From: Sambucus nigra
Taxonomy: Eukaryota; Streptophyta; Magnoliopsida; Dipsacales; Adoxaceae
Length of the DNA stretch: 64,000 bases
Direction: 5' to 3'
Assembly (NCBI GenBank): GCA_949130495.1
Contig: OX422216.1
Location: 97,285,967-97,349,966 of the forward strand
Every line of letters begins with the position of its first letter. The stretch's first letter is position 1. This document shows, in pieces, positions 1 to 9,664 of this stretch. The position numbers and the translations under genes were made by a program. Under the pieces are notes generated by a model, which saw only the letters and a program-made list of their open reading frames with translations, had not been told where the DNA came from and did not search any database.

Positions 1-540
1 TTTCCTCCTCCTATTAATCAGTAATTGATCCCACCAAATAATGGTATAATCAGTGAATTCAATTACAGCCAACTTAACTTTCTTCATCTCTGAATAGTTG
101 TGACAATCAAACACCATCTCCGTTTTAGTTTCCCACTCCAAATAAGCTTCATGATCATTTTTACCTTGGAAAGATGGGATTTTAATCTTTATGTTTCCTA
201 AATCATTATCCCTCCTAGGTCTAGCCATCCTAACATCTCTATTCTCATAACCACGCCCAAACCTGCCCCGATTCACATTTGGCACATCAAACTCGTCCAA
301 CTCTATTTCTTCCTTAACATTTCCCAAAGGAACACGTCCTCCTTGTTGCCTATTAGGAATGTCTTATTGCTTCCCCCTAGGCATTCCTGCTTCACCCTAT
401 CCAACCTCTCTTGAATAGGTTCTAATTCAGCCCTCAACATATGACTCATCTCCCCTAACAATGCTTGCATTTGAAGGTTCGCAACATATGGTTGTTGAAC
501 ATCTTCGGTTGTGTCTTCTTCTTAAACATTGGGCATGTTT
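1..540 (-). pseudogene. Ty3/gypsy gag fragment
   Basis: Read on the minus strand, this stretch encodes the capsid part of a plant Ty3/gypsy Gag. Visible pieces are the charged run ARPRRDNDLGNIKIKIPSFQ, the capsid motif HEAYLEWETKTEMVFDCHNY and, at positions 1-90, KLAVIEFTDYTIIWWDQL. Gag proteins of this family pack element RNA into cytoplasmic particles. The upstream part (about 360-540) reads as a helical N-terminal segment (ALLGEMSHMLRAELEPIQER) with a disturbed frame near 360. The zinc knuckle and the rest of the protein lie beyond the window edge. The pol remains at 1867-2851 have the same orientation and may belong to the same family, although the order shows rearrangement. The family call is firm; the clade is not assigned. 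Confidence 0.8.
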
Positions 541-926
541 AGAATCTACAAAAAGATTAGAAACCTCACAAGCACTCCCTCGCGTGTATCACTCACACTC
601 GCGTTTTCATTCAAAATGGATTTTACCCTCTTATGATCTCACACTCTCTTGCCTTTTTCCACTCTTTTGTGTCCTCTTTAGTTCTTAATCGAACTCAATA
701 AACAAATTCAAATTAACTACCAGTAATTCAGATTGAGGAGCAACCAAAACTCATCACAAGGTAAGGAATTTGATTGCGGTAGAAAAAAAATGAATGAATC
801 ACACAATTTCTAAGGTTTTAGCAAGACGAAAAGAAAATAACACATACAATTTTTTTGTTTTTCAATGTTGTTTCTCACCTACTAAATCCCTCTTTTTTTC
901 CTTTTTTTTTTCTTTCATTTTTTTTT
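541..926. other. AT-rich non-coding stretch
   Basis: No reading frame here resembles a known protein. The stretch lies upstream of the minus-strand gag and could be its untranslated leader. The right part (about 840-926) is T-rich, with several runs of 8 to 10 T. No primer binding site was found in it. Confidence 0.4.
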
Positions 927-1050
927 GTTTTCTTAAGAACCAAGAGGAACAAAAAATACCTCACAATAATATTAGTTTATGTCAAAAAGTGGTTACAAAA
1001 TTCGTAGCTCCCCTCATTTATACTTGGAACAACCTTCCAAGAATAGGAAA
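927..1050 (-). repeat. LTR fragment (500-bp LTR family)
   Basis: About 124 bp match the middle of the LTR at 3202-3701, beginning at the segment TTTTCTTAAGAACCAAGAGG, with only a few differences. The fragment ends abruptly at 1050, where plus-strand pol sequence begins. It is a broken piece, not a full LTR. Confidence 0.75.
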
Positions 1051-1458
1051 ATGTGGTGGCTGATGCATTATCCAGAAGGTATGATTTACTTTCCATCTTA
1101 GACATAAAATTGCTTAGTTTTGAATACATTAAGGGTTTGTATGAGCAAGATTCTGAATTTAGTGATGTGTTCAATGCATGTGAGAAAATGGCATTTAAAA
1201 AGTTTTATAGGCATGATGGATTTTTTTTTCGAGAAAATAAATTATGTGTGCCTATGTGTTCTTTGTGTGAATTGTTTGTCAGAGACGCTCATGGTGGTGG
1301 TTTAATGGGTCATTTTGGTGTAGCTAAGACTTTAGGAATTTTATATGATCATTTTTTTGGCCTCATATGAAACGTGATGTGGAAAGAATTTGTGAGGAAT
1401 GTATCACTTGTAAACAGGCCAAGTCAAAGTTGAAACCCCATGGTTTGTACTCCCCTTG
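1051..1458 (+). pseudogene. Ty3/gypsy pol fragment: RNase H end and integrase zinc finger
   Basis: The plus-strand frame starts with VADALSRR, the usual end of the RNase H domain in plant Ty3/gypsy polyproteins. It runs on to the H2C2 zinc-binding region of integrase: histidines in DAHGGGLMGHFGVAKTL and cysteines in [12 protein letters not shown] one-base frameshift near 1358 separates the histidine half from the cysteine half, so the finger is no longer encoded in one frame. The piece is flanked by minus-strand LTR fragments of another copy (927-1050 and 1459-1866), which shows rearrangement or nested insertion. It is clearly a dead fragment. Confidence 0.8.
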
Positions 1459-1866
1459 ACCCATTACCAAGTACGATAAGAACCAAGACTACAAAGGATT
1501 AAAATGACACACTAAGAAACCCAAGAGTCTCTCATGAATTAAGGTGATAAGTTTGGTTATTTGAACGCCACAAGATTAACTTGATAAGTTCATAAAGTTT
1601 TCTTAAGAACCAAGCGGAACAAAAAATACCTCGCAATAATATTAGTTCATGTCAAAAAGTGGTTACAAAATTCGTAGCTCCCCTCATTTATACTTAGAAC
1701 AACCCGCCAAGAATTGGAAATGAAATAAATACAGAATTAAGGCAACACAATTGACAAAGTAAACAAGTTCCCACATTTTTAGGCCACTTGGGCTTGGAAA
1801 ACAACAAAATATGACTAAATAACTAAGTTCAATGTATTTAAAGATAACCAACCAAGACTCGATTCA
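1459..1866 (-). repeat. Partial LTR (500-bp LTR family)
   Basis: About 400 bp align in the same direction with 3293-3701, ending at the same terminal GATTCA that is followed by the C-rich (minus-strand purine-rich) tract. The first roughly 90 bp of the LTR as listed are missing and replaced by the pol fragment that ends at 1458. It lies directly downstream (minus strand) of the pol end at 1867-2851, so it is probably the remnant of that copy's 3' LTR. Confidence 0.75.
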
Positions 1867-2851
1867 TCCCCCATTTATTAACCTTGAAAATAGATAAATT
1901 CATGCCCATTTGTGGGATGAACACGATGGTCACATTTTTGCATGATAATTAGCTCCCAAATTTCTTTAATGACATGACTAAGCCTTGATTATCATTTGGG
2001 CCCATCTTGGTCTCCATCTTTTCAGAATTAGCCCACTTCTCTTGGATCGGCCCAATAAGTGCTTCCTTAAAATGTTTGGCTCTAAGTCTTGTAATTGGAC
2101 CACTTAAAAGTGACAAAGGGTCTTGTAAAAATTTATCTCCACTCTCATGTGTATGATCAACCTCGCGTTCATCTTCAACATATTCAGCTCCTTGAATTGC
2201 ATCATTCTCGCCCTTTTGAGAAGGATTTGTCCTCAAATCATCACGTGCATCAAAAGGAGATAAATCAACAACATTAAATCTTGTACTAACACCGTACTGA
2301 CCTGGTAAGTTAAGAATATATGCATTGTCATTGATGCGTTCCAAAACTTGAAATGGTCCATCACCTCGAGGTAGGAGTTTTGAACGTCGTTTACTTGGAA
2401 AACGTTCCTACCTCAAGTGCAACCAAACCCAATCTCCTGGTCTAAACCCTACCTTCTTGCGTCCCTTGTTGGATGATAGACATATTGTTCAGTCCTACTT
2501 TCAATGTTCATTCGAGCCTTTTCATGAATATTCTTTACAAATTCAGCCTTCTTTTTGCCATCTAAGTTTACCTGTTCACTCAAAGGTGAAAGGAATTAAA
2601 TCCAAAGGTGATAATGGATTAAACCCATACACAATTTCAAATGGTGAAAACTTAGTTACAGAATGTATACTTATATTGTAAGCAAATTCAACAAGTGGCA
2701 AACAATCCTCCCATGCTTTCAAATTTTTCTTAATGATAACACGCAACAAAGAAGACAAAGTTATGTTCACTACTTCAGTTTGGCCATCAGTTTGTGGATG
2801 GCAAGTAGTAGAAAATAATAACTTGGTTCCAATTACAAGACTTAGTGCCAA
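1867..2851 (-). pseudogene. Ty3/gypsy pol C-terminus (integrase end)
   Basis: Minus-strand frames encode the C-terminal half of a Ty3/gypsy integrase. Residues such as [19 protein letters not shown] and LPLVEFAYN mark the end of the catalytic core. GDGPFQVLERINDNAYILNL with FNVVDLSPFDARDD is the GPY/F-type C-terminal module. A tail (IQEKWANSEKMETKMGPNDN) follows and ends next to the purine tract at about 1867-1880. A frameshift near 2575 and stops around 2440-2560 disrupt the frame between the core and the C-terminal module. The upstream part of pol is missing; at about 2829 the sequence switches into an inverted copy of the same pol end. Confidence 0.85.
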
Positions 2852-3130
2852 ACATTTTAAGGAAACACTTATTGGGATAATCTAAGAGAAGTGGGTTGAT
2901 TTATAAAAAGATGGAGACCACGATGGGCCCAAATGATCATCAAGGTTTAATCCATGTCATTAAAGCAATATGGGGAGCTAATTATCATGCAAAAACGTGA
3001 CCATCATGTTCACACCATAAATGGGCATGGATTTATCTATTTTCAAGGTTAATAAATGGGGGATGAATCTAGTGTTGGCTGGTTATCTTTAAATGCATTG
3101 AACTTATTCATTTAGTCATATTTTGTTATT
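2829..3130 (+). repeat. Inverted copy of pol end, purine tract and LTR start
   Basis: This segment is the reverse complement of the 1800-2100 and 3640-3930 regions. It carries the end of pol, the purine tract AATAAATGGGGGA near 3055-3065 and about 60 bp of LTR start (TGAATCTAGTGTTGGCTGG). It faces the neighbouring copies, giving a head-to-head arrangement that ordinary retrotransposition does not make. Confidence 0.75.
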
Positions 3131-3184
3131 TTTTTCTTAAGGAGGAAACAAGAAAAAAAAGGATAGTCAAACTTGCCTTAGAAA

Positions 3185-3201
3185 TAGGCTCTGATACCAA
3201 A
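3185..3201 (-). other. Primer binding site, initiator-tRNA-Met type
   Basis: On the minus strand the sequence just inside the LTR reads TTTGGTATCAGAGCC. This is the usual plant retrotransposon primer binding site complementary to the 3' end of initiator tRNA-Met. It makes the LTR at 3202-3701 look like a 5' LTR for a leader running to lower coordinates, although pol sequence also lies on its other side. Confidence 0.8.
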
Positions 3202-3701
3202 TGATACGAACCCCACCAACAATTGGGATGAAACCCAATAATAATGATGGTTAAAGAACCCAAGATTGTATAAACAACGTTTGTTGAGCCTCGACCCGTA
3301 ACCTAGTGAGATAAGAACCAATACTATAAAGGATTAAAACGCCACTCCTGAAAACCCAAGAATCTCTCACGAATCAAGGTGATAAGTTTCGTTATTTGAA
3401 TGCCACAGGATTAACTTGATAAGTTTAGAAAGTTTTCTTAAGAACCAAGAGGAACAAAAAATACCTCCCAATAATATTAGTTTATGTCAAAAAGTGGTTA
3501 CAAAATTCGTAGCTCCCGACATTTATACTTGGAACAACCCTCGAAGAATAGGAAATGAAATAAATACAGCATTAAAACAACATAATTTTCAAAGTAAACA
3601 AGTTCCCACGTTTTTAGGCCACTTGGACTTAGAAAATAACCAAATATGAGTAAATGACTAAGTTCAATGTATTTAAAGATAACCAGCCAAGACTAGATTC
3701 A
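3202..3701 (-). repeat. Complete 500-bp LTR
   Basis: Both edges are defined: TGATACGAACC at the low end next to a primer binding site, and TAGATTCA at the high end next to a purine tract (minus strand AATAAATGGGGGA). Termini are TG...CA. The LTR has pol on one side (3702-4040) and primer binding site plus leader on the other (3131-3201). That pol-LTR-leader order is expected from unequal recombination between tandem copies. Confidence 0.8.
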
Positions 3702-4040
3702 TCCCCCATTTATTAACCTTGAAAATAGATAAATTCATGCCCATTTATGGTGTGAACATGATGGTCACATTTTTGCATGATAATTATCTCCCCAAATTGC
3801 TTTAATGACATGGACTAAGCCTTGATTATCATTTGGGCCCATCTTGGTCTCCATCTTTTTAGAATCAACCCACTTCTCTTGGATCAGCCCAATAATTTCT
3901 TCCTTAAAATGTTTGGCTCTATGCCTTGTAATTAGACCACTAGAAAGTGACAAAGGGTCTTGTACAAATTTATCTCCACTCCCATATATATGATCAGCCC
4001 CGCGTTCATCTTCAGCATATTCAGCTCCTTGAATTGCATC
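3702..4040 (-). pseudogene. Ty3/gypsy pol end, second copy
   Basis: This is a second copy of the pol tail seen at 1867-2206. The minus-strand frame includes LSSGLITRHRAKHFKEE and IQEKWVDSKKMETKMGPNDN. It begins at the purine tract beside the LTR and is cut off at about 4040, where a plus-strand LINE begins. The homology to 2206 stops at the same place, which marks the LINE boundary. Only the distal tail of pol is left and no catalytic domain is present. Confidence 0.75.
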
Positions 4041-4064
4041 AGCTCCCTTACTCCCTTGTCTGTA

Positions 4065-4744
4065 ACGTTGCCCACAAGCTTTGGGATATCTATGGACTCA
4101 CATAAATTCTAGCCCATGACAATGGCTTCTTCTTCTTTGTATTTGATAATGCATCCATGTGTGATGAGGTCTTGGAAATTGGACCTTCATTCTTCTCTGG
4201 TAACCCTATTATTCTACAGAGATGGATGCCTAATTTTAAATACAACAAAGAAACAACAAAGAAGTTACCAGTTTGGATTAAATTCTGCAACATTCCTATC
4301 CAACTGTGGACTGAGGAACAATTAAGCTACATCGCTAGCTCACTGGGTATACCTTTATACGCTGATAAGGTCACTGAAGAAATGAAGAGAATTAGCTATG
4401 CTAGAATATGTGTGGAACTAGAAGTGAGAGTTGAGTTCCCAAGAACTATTGATGTGGTGATGGAGGACGTCCAGTTAGCTGAGATTGGGGTGGAATATAA
4501 AGGGAAACCCTCCTCTTGCAAAACTTGTGGTATCTTTCGGCACTCTTTTCTCAACTGCACTAAAACTAAGCAAATGTGGGTTCATAAAGATAACAAAGAG
4601 GAATCATACCCAATACCAAAACAAGGCGAGGTTTTAAAGGCTATGAAGAATGGTTGGACTATAATCAATAGGAAGAATAAAGATGGTGAGGTTATTCCTA
4701 ATTATCCACACTTTATTCCCTCAGTGATTGGTTTACCCCTTTAA
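4065..4744 (+). pseudogene. LINE ORF1: DUF4283 plus CCHC zinc knuckle
   Basis: The frame begins without a start (NVAHKLWDIYGL, stop at 4103, then ILAHDNGFFFFVFDN), so the natural N-terminus is lost. The DUF4283 domain follows, with VLEIGPSFFSGNPIILQRW, and then LPVWIKFCNIPIQLW. A CCHC knuckle reads CKTCGIFRHSFLNC (C-x2-C-x4-H-x4-C). Plant L1 ORF1 proteins bind element RNA and accompany ORF2 in the ribonucleoprotein. From 4157 the frame is open for 195 codons and ends at 4744. A Ser/Lys-rich tail continues in another frame to about 5050 (STLSSSNSGKGKGRKKARSK), so a frameshift near 4750 splits ORF1. Confidence 0.85.
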
Positions 4745-5049
4745 GTGGAGTTCCCTAAGAAGATGTAAGTTAACCTTGAATGCTCCAATACACCCACACA
4801 AGATGCTACCACTACTACAACGATGCCTCTCTCCCCTACAATCAAAACGTCCCATACTTTTGAGGTGTTCAATGAAGATTTTGAAGAAACTGAAGCCACT
4901 CCTAAACCTTCTAGACTAGCCTTCAAACTCACAACTGTGGATGAATTAATTGAAAAGAAAAAGCTTCTCTCCAACTCCACTCTAAGTAGCAGTAACAGTG
5001 GTAAAGGAAAAGGGAGAAAGAAGGCTAGAAGTAAATCTAAGAAATCCTC

Positions 5050-5734
5050 ATGATCAAGTTTGCCCCATGGAATATTAGGGGACTCAACTCTCCCCATAAA
5101 CAGGTGGAAATAACAAAGTTCATTGCTGAACATAAACTATCCTTCATTTGTATCCTTGAATCCAAAGTTAGAAGACACCATTTTGAAGATATTTCCAAGA
5201 ATTGCCTTTGGAGATAGGAGGCCATCCATAACTGCCCTGCCAATGGTGGGGTGGATCATGTTATTGTTGGATGGTAATGATCTCATTCTTGAGGTTGTTG
5301 AAGAGCACCCCCAGGCCATTTTCTGCAAGATTGAGATGGTGGGCTCAATAAATTCTTCTACGCTACATTTGTCTATGGCAGCAACATCCAAATGGAGCGT
5401 AGATCTCTATGGAACTTTATTTTAAACATTTATCGCATTGCTGATGGGATACAATGGATCCTAATGGGGGACTTTAATATTTTGATAAGCAACGATGAGA
5501 AAAAAAGGCATCCATAATATTGATTTCAATGCAATTCAGGAGTTCAACAATTGTATCCATGCTGCTCAGCTGGATGACATGAACACTAGTGGCCTTTGGT
5601 TTATTTGGAATAAAAATTGTTCTTCAGCTGTTAATATGCAATCTAGAATTGATAGAGTCATGTATAACAACCAGTGGAGCTCCATCTTCCCTGACTCCCA
5701 AGTTGAGGTGTCTCTGACCACAGTCCCATATTAA
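5050..5734 (+). pseudogene. LINE ORF2 endonuclease domain, broken
   Basis: ATG at 5050 starts the AP-type endonuclease with the family signature KFAPWNIRGLNSPHKQ, followed by FICILESKV (metal-binding Glu region). This enzyme nicks target DNA to start target-primed reverse transcription. The frame is damaged by a TAG at 5215, TAA/TGA at 5275-5280 and frameshifts near 5280, 5345 and 5500. Later motifs are still readable: ATFVYGSN, WILMGDFNILISNDEK (catalytic DFN) and GLWFIWNKN with RIDRVMYNNQW. ORF2 begins about 305 bp after the ORF1 frame stop. No functional protein can be made. Confidence 0.85.
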
Positions 5735-5760
5735 TCCATATTCTTCCAAATGAGGAGAGG

Positions 5761-7929
5761 AAGAACAAACCTTTCAAATTCTATGACTTCTGGATGAAGC
5801 ATAAGGACTTCAAGGACATCCTCATTGACTCTTGGAGAGAGGAGTGCCTCAAAAACCCTATGTTTAAGCTGTCATTCAAACTTAAGAGGATTAAACCCAT
5901 TCTCAGAACCCTAAACACTAAATTCTATAGTAGTATATCCCAGCGTGTCAATGAGGTGAAAGACAAAATGCACACTATCCAGAGACTTAGAGATAGGGAT
6001 GGATCCAACCCTTCCCTCATTGATGGTGAGAAGAATATTGCAAAAAAGTATGCTAAAATCAGAGCTAGTGAAGAAGCCTTTTACGAACAGAAATCTAGAG
6101 TCAAGTGGCTGAAAGAGGGTGACCTTAATACTTCTTTCTTCCATAAATGTGTGAATAAGAACACTGCTAGGAGGAAAATCACCACCATCAAGAATAGTGA
6201 GGGTTGCACCATTGAAGGGATAAATAATGTAGCTACTGAGGCCATTTCTTTCTACAAGTCTCTTTTAGAGGCTCCAGTGGACACTAGCCATACGACCTCT
6301 GAGTTAAACTTGCTTATAACCCTCAACTAGATGCAACATGACACTTTGGCTAGACCTATCACGCACGAGGAGATCAGAACTTCCCTCTTCTTTATTGGCT
6401 CTGATAAAGTCCCGGGGCTAGATGGCTTCAATACTTATTTTTTCAAAGCCAATTGGGAAGTGGTTGGTGAGGATATGCTCACTGCTATCTCTTACTTCTT
6501 TGACAAAGGGAACATGCTTAGACAGTGGAACTGCACTGCTCTTGCTCTCATCCCTAAGGTCAAAACCCCCAATGACTTGAAGGAATTTAGACCCATTGCC
6601 TGCTGCAACACCATTTATAAGTGCATATCCAAAGTGCTTGCCAACAGAATCAAACCTGTTTTACCTTGCCTTATCAATGAAAGACAAGCTGCCTTTATTG
6701 CAGGTAGATCAATAGCACATAACATCCTTCTACTTCAGGAGGTCATGAAGAACTATCACAGAGACCTAGCCCCTAGATGTACCCTCAAAATTTACATCCT
6801 CAAGGCATATGACATTATTAGTTGGGAGTTTCTCTGACATTATGCACAAAATGGGCTTCCCTCAAGCCTTTGTCGGCTGGATTTATGAATGTATTACCAC
6901 CCTTATGTTCTCTATTAGCCTCAGTGGAGAACTTCATGGTTTCTTTAGCAGAGCTAGAGGGCTCAGACAGGGTTGCCCCCTCTCCCCTTACTTATTCCTC
7001 TTTATCATGGAGGCCTTTGGTTTCATCTTTGATAATCATTGCTCTCAACCTCCCTTTACTTACCATCCTAAGTGCCAGTTTTTAAATATCAACCACCTAT
7101 AATTTGCTGACGACATGATCATCTTTAGTCACGGGGACATCCAATCTATTGAGTGTATGAGCTGTGCCTTAGATGAGTTCTCTTAGTTGTCTGGCCTCAA
7201 GCCCAATGTTTTTAAAAGCAACATTTACAGCTCTAAGATCGGTGAAGCTGATCTGAATTGCATAACTTCCATCATTGGGCTTAGGGTGGATAAACCCCCC
7301 TTTAAATATTTAGGATTCCCCCTCATATCTACTAGGCTTAAATTTGAGGATTACAGCATGCTCATTGATAGAATTACACAAAGATTCAAGTGCAGGACTT
7401 CAAATTTACTCAGCTATGCTGGTAGGCTCCAGTTGGTGAAGGCTATCCTCTTTAGAACCTAAGTTTATTGGAGTAGCTTATTCATCCTGCCCAAAAAAGT
7501 GCTCAACTCAATTGACCAAATCCTCAGAGACTTCCTATGGAATGGAACTGATTTGAAACACTCTGGGGCTAAGGTTACGTGGGCTAAGGTGTGTAAGGCT
7601 AAAAATGAAGGTGGGCTTAGCATCAACTTCCTTCAGGATTGGTACAAAGAATCAATGCTTAGGCATCTCTGGAACCTGAGTAATAAGAAAGACAATCTCT
7701 GGGTGAAATGGTGTCATACGTACAAAATTAAGAACCGTAGTATATGGGCCACAACATACCTACTGACACCTCGTGGAGCTAGAGGAAAGTGCTAAAGCTT
7801 AAAGAGATTAGCAGACCCCTCATTAAGTCAAGCATTGGGAATGGGAAGGATACATATATATGGTTCGATAATTGTCACCCTAGGGGACCTCTTCAACCTC
7901 TCTACGGTGATAGAACCATCTACGATGCT
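5761..7929 (+). pseudogene. LINE ORF2 reverse transcriptase domain
   Basis: The linker (KFYDFWMKHKDFKDILIDSW, RVKWLKEGDLNTSFFHKC) leads into a non-LTR reverse transcriptase with recognisable blocks. These are KVPGLDGFNTYFFKANW, EFRPIACCNTIYKCISKVLA, RQAAFIAGRSIAHNILL, GLRQGCPLSPYLF, the catalytic FADD at 7103-7114, LSGLKPNVFKSN and PPFKYLGFPL. Defects include TAG at 6328, a frameshift near 6836, TAA immediately before FADD, TAG at 7183 and TAA at 7460. The thumb and connection (LLSYAGRLQLVKAIL, DFLWNGTDLKHSGAKV) run on to KSSIGNGKDTYIWFD. The block ends at 7929, where another LINE has inserted. The zf-RVT tail lies at 19376 and beyond. Confidence 0.9.
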
Positions 7930-8932
7930 ACTTTTTTTTGGTAAGATAATAATATATTAGAAACAAATATACAAGAGACCCAAGGCCAAGGAGTCAGCTA
8001 GATACAGGCATTTAGAGACCAACAAAAAAGAATTAAAAGCACACAACTAAACAAGGAACAACCAACCAATCAACGCCCCAAAGAAAGGAAAATAGCCAAA
8101 CTAAGTCCCAGACACAAAGGATTAGTCATGCAAAAGAGAGTCGGATAAACCCCATAAGTTATAAGTCATCCAGTTGGTGTAGGATCTTCTTGATTTCTTC
8201 CATCTGCATGCCTTGCCTTGCACCATCCCTTCAATGCACCTAATCACCTCATCAGCAGAACAAAGGCCTTTGTTATAAAGTCTATTGTTCCTCTCTTTCC
8301 ATAAGCAGTAAGCGATGGCATAGAAGGAGGTGGATTAAGATCATTCAATCAAGATGTGATTGATGGTCTCAACCCCAGAGTTACAAAGAACACAAGTGTT
8401 ATTGTCAATTAAACCCCAATCAAAGAGCTTATCTTTAGTCACTAAAGAACTTTTACAAGTAAGCCAAATTATGAAGGAACACTTGGGAATGCAAACCTTG
8501 TTCCAAATAAGGAAGTGTCATTGGACAACAGTTACCATAGGACAGATGGAATCATAAGCAGAAGCAATAGAGAAAACCCCCAAACTATGAGGAGTCCACT
8601 TCACACCATAAGCCAAAAGAGGATTGATAGGAGGCAGGGGAGAGTTTTTAATGTCATTCAGCTCCCAAATGATGGTAGTTGGCCACTTATAATTGGAACC
8701 ATCAATGAAATTAGGGACCACAGTCTTAGAGTTACTAATAGCAGCATAAATGGTTATATCCCCAAATAGAGGCTGTAGAGGGCTAAGATGGTGCCAATTG
8801 TCATGCCACATGATTGTGTTCCTGACATTGCCAATAGTTGACTTAATGCTAAGCCTAGAGTTCTCTCTAGCTTTAAGAATTTGGATGGAGTATCTATGTA
8901 GGAACCAATTCTATAGGATGATGGGGACCTAG
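7930..8932 (-). pseudogene. LINE-B ORF2 C-terminus with zf-RVT
   Basis: On the minus strand the frame reads RLSIKSTIGNVRNTIMWHDN, then WPTTIIWELNDIKNSPLPPI. It reaches the zf-RVT region FIIWLTCKSSLVTKDKLFDW and CVLCNSGVETINHIL. The conserved Cys/His pattern of zf-RVT is visible. This domain closes the ORF2 proteins of plant L1 elements, where it probably contacts nucleic acid. A frame break near 8500 and stops around 8340 (with an apparent internal deletion after ETINHILIE) disrupt it. A short tail (YCLWKERNNRLYNKG, then RSYTNWMTY) ends near 8150, followed by about 220 bp of 3' untranslated sequence ending in the T-run at 7930. Confidence 0.8.
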
Positions 8933-9388
8933 GATAAGGAAATGGAGATGGATGCGGAGTATGCTAACAGTAACAACTTCCTCAACAAAGTTAGAACCTT
9001 ATCCTTTACTACGACCATCTATTGATTATGGATGGAAAGAAATGGCAGGCAACATAGCAGAGGGTATATAAATCCTACCCAACTCTTGAGAGAGATTATA
9101 ATAGCATGATGAAGATCAAGATCAACAGTTGGAAACACGCTAATAGAACTTATACCAACTGTATGGTGTGCAACCAAGTGGGGATTCCTGAGTCCATGTT
9201 GTTCCTTTAATCCATTTGGTTCCCTTCTGGTGGGTTGTGTTGGTCTTGCCTTGTTTGTGGGGCTGATCTTATATTGGTATTGTTGTGATTGTTGTGGAGG
9301 TGGGGTATGCCCTACCTCTAGGTTTTTACCTTTGGCTCGATTCCTTGTATATCTTTTTGTTCTTTAATATACTTAATTACCTAAATTT
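8890..9388 (+). mobile_element. LINE-C, short plus-strand LINE 3' end inside LINE-B
   Basis: A strongly 5'-truncated LINE. It encodes only the last part of ORF2 (RNQFYRMMGT, stop, DKEMEMDAEY, KVRTLSFTTTIY, stop, LWMERNGRQHSRG). It continues with a typical LINE 3' untranslated region (GGTATGCCCTACCTCTAGG, CTTTAATATACTTAATTACC). The minus-strand LINE-B frame breaks on either side of it (SWSWWKK at 9392 onward, LKARENSRLS below 8890), which shows the insertion. AAATTT-like sequence at both edges could be a short target duplication. Confidence 0.65.
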
Positions 9389-9391
9389 TTT

Positions 9392-9659
9392 TCCACCAAC
9401 TCCAAGAAGAGTCTTGAGGAATAGTGATGGCCCAAATGCTTCTGCTCTTAATCTTATATGTATGACACCACTTGACCCATAGACTATCCTTTTTAGAGAA
9501 GACATTCCAAAGGTTTTTCATAATAGTAGCCTTGTTCCAATGAGTCAAACTTTTTATGCCCAATCCGCCTGCCTTTTTAGGCTTGCACACATCATTTCGT
9601 GCCACTTTGGCACCACTGTGCTTGAGCTCAGGACCTGTCCAGATGAAGTCTCTAATGCA
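9392..9659 (-). pseudogene. LINE-B ORF2 middle segment
   Basis: The minus-strand frame reads CIRDFIWTGPELKHSGAKVA, then RNDVCKPKKAGGLGIKSL and LWVKWCHTYKIKSRSIWAI. This is the connection region between reverse transcriptase and zf-RVT in plant LINE ORF2. The frame is open for this whole block. It is cut at 9660 by the LTR element, and the missing upstream codons (KSVAKAIEQ) are found directly at 18991 on the other side. Confidence 0.85.
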
Positions 9660-9664
9660 CTGCT
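9660..9664. repeat. 5-bp target-site duplication, left
   Basis: CTGCT at 9660-9664 is repeated at 18991-18995, immediately after the LTR element. A perfect 5-bp duplication is what Ty3/gypsy integrase leaves, and it fixes both ends of the element. Confidence 0.9.

Noticed and set aside
3185..3201. tRNA-like match
   Set aside because: Only the 3' tRNA complement is present, which is a primer binding site and not a tRNA gene.
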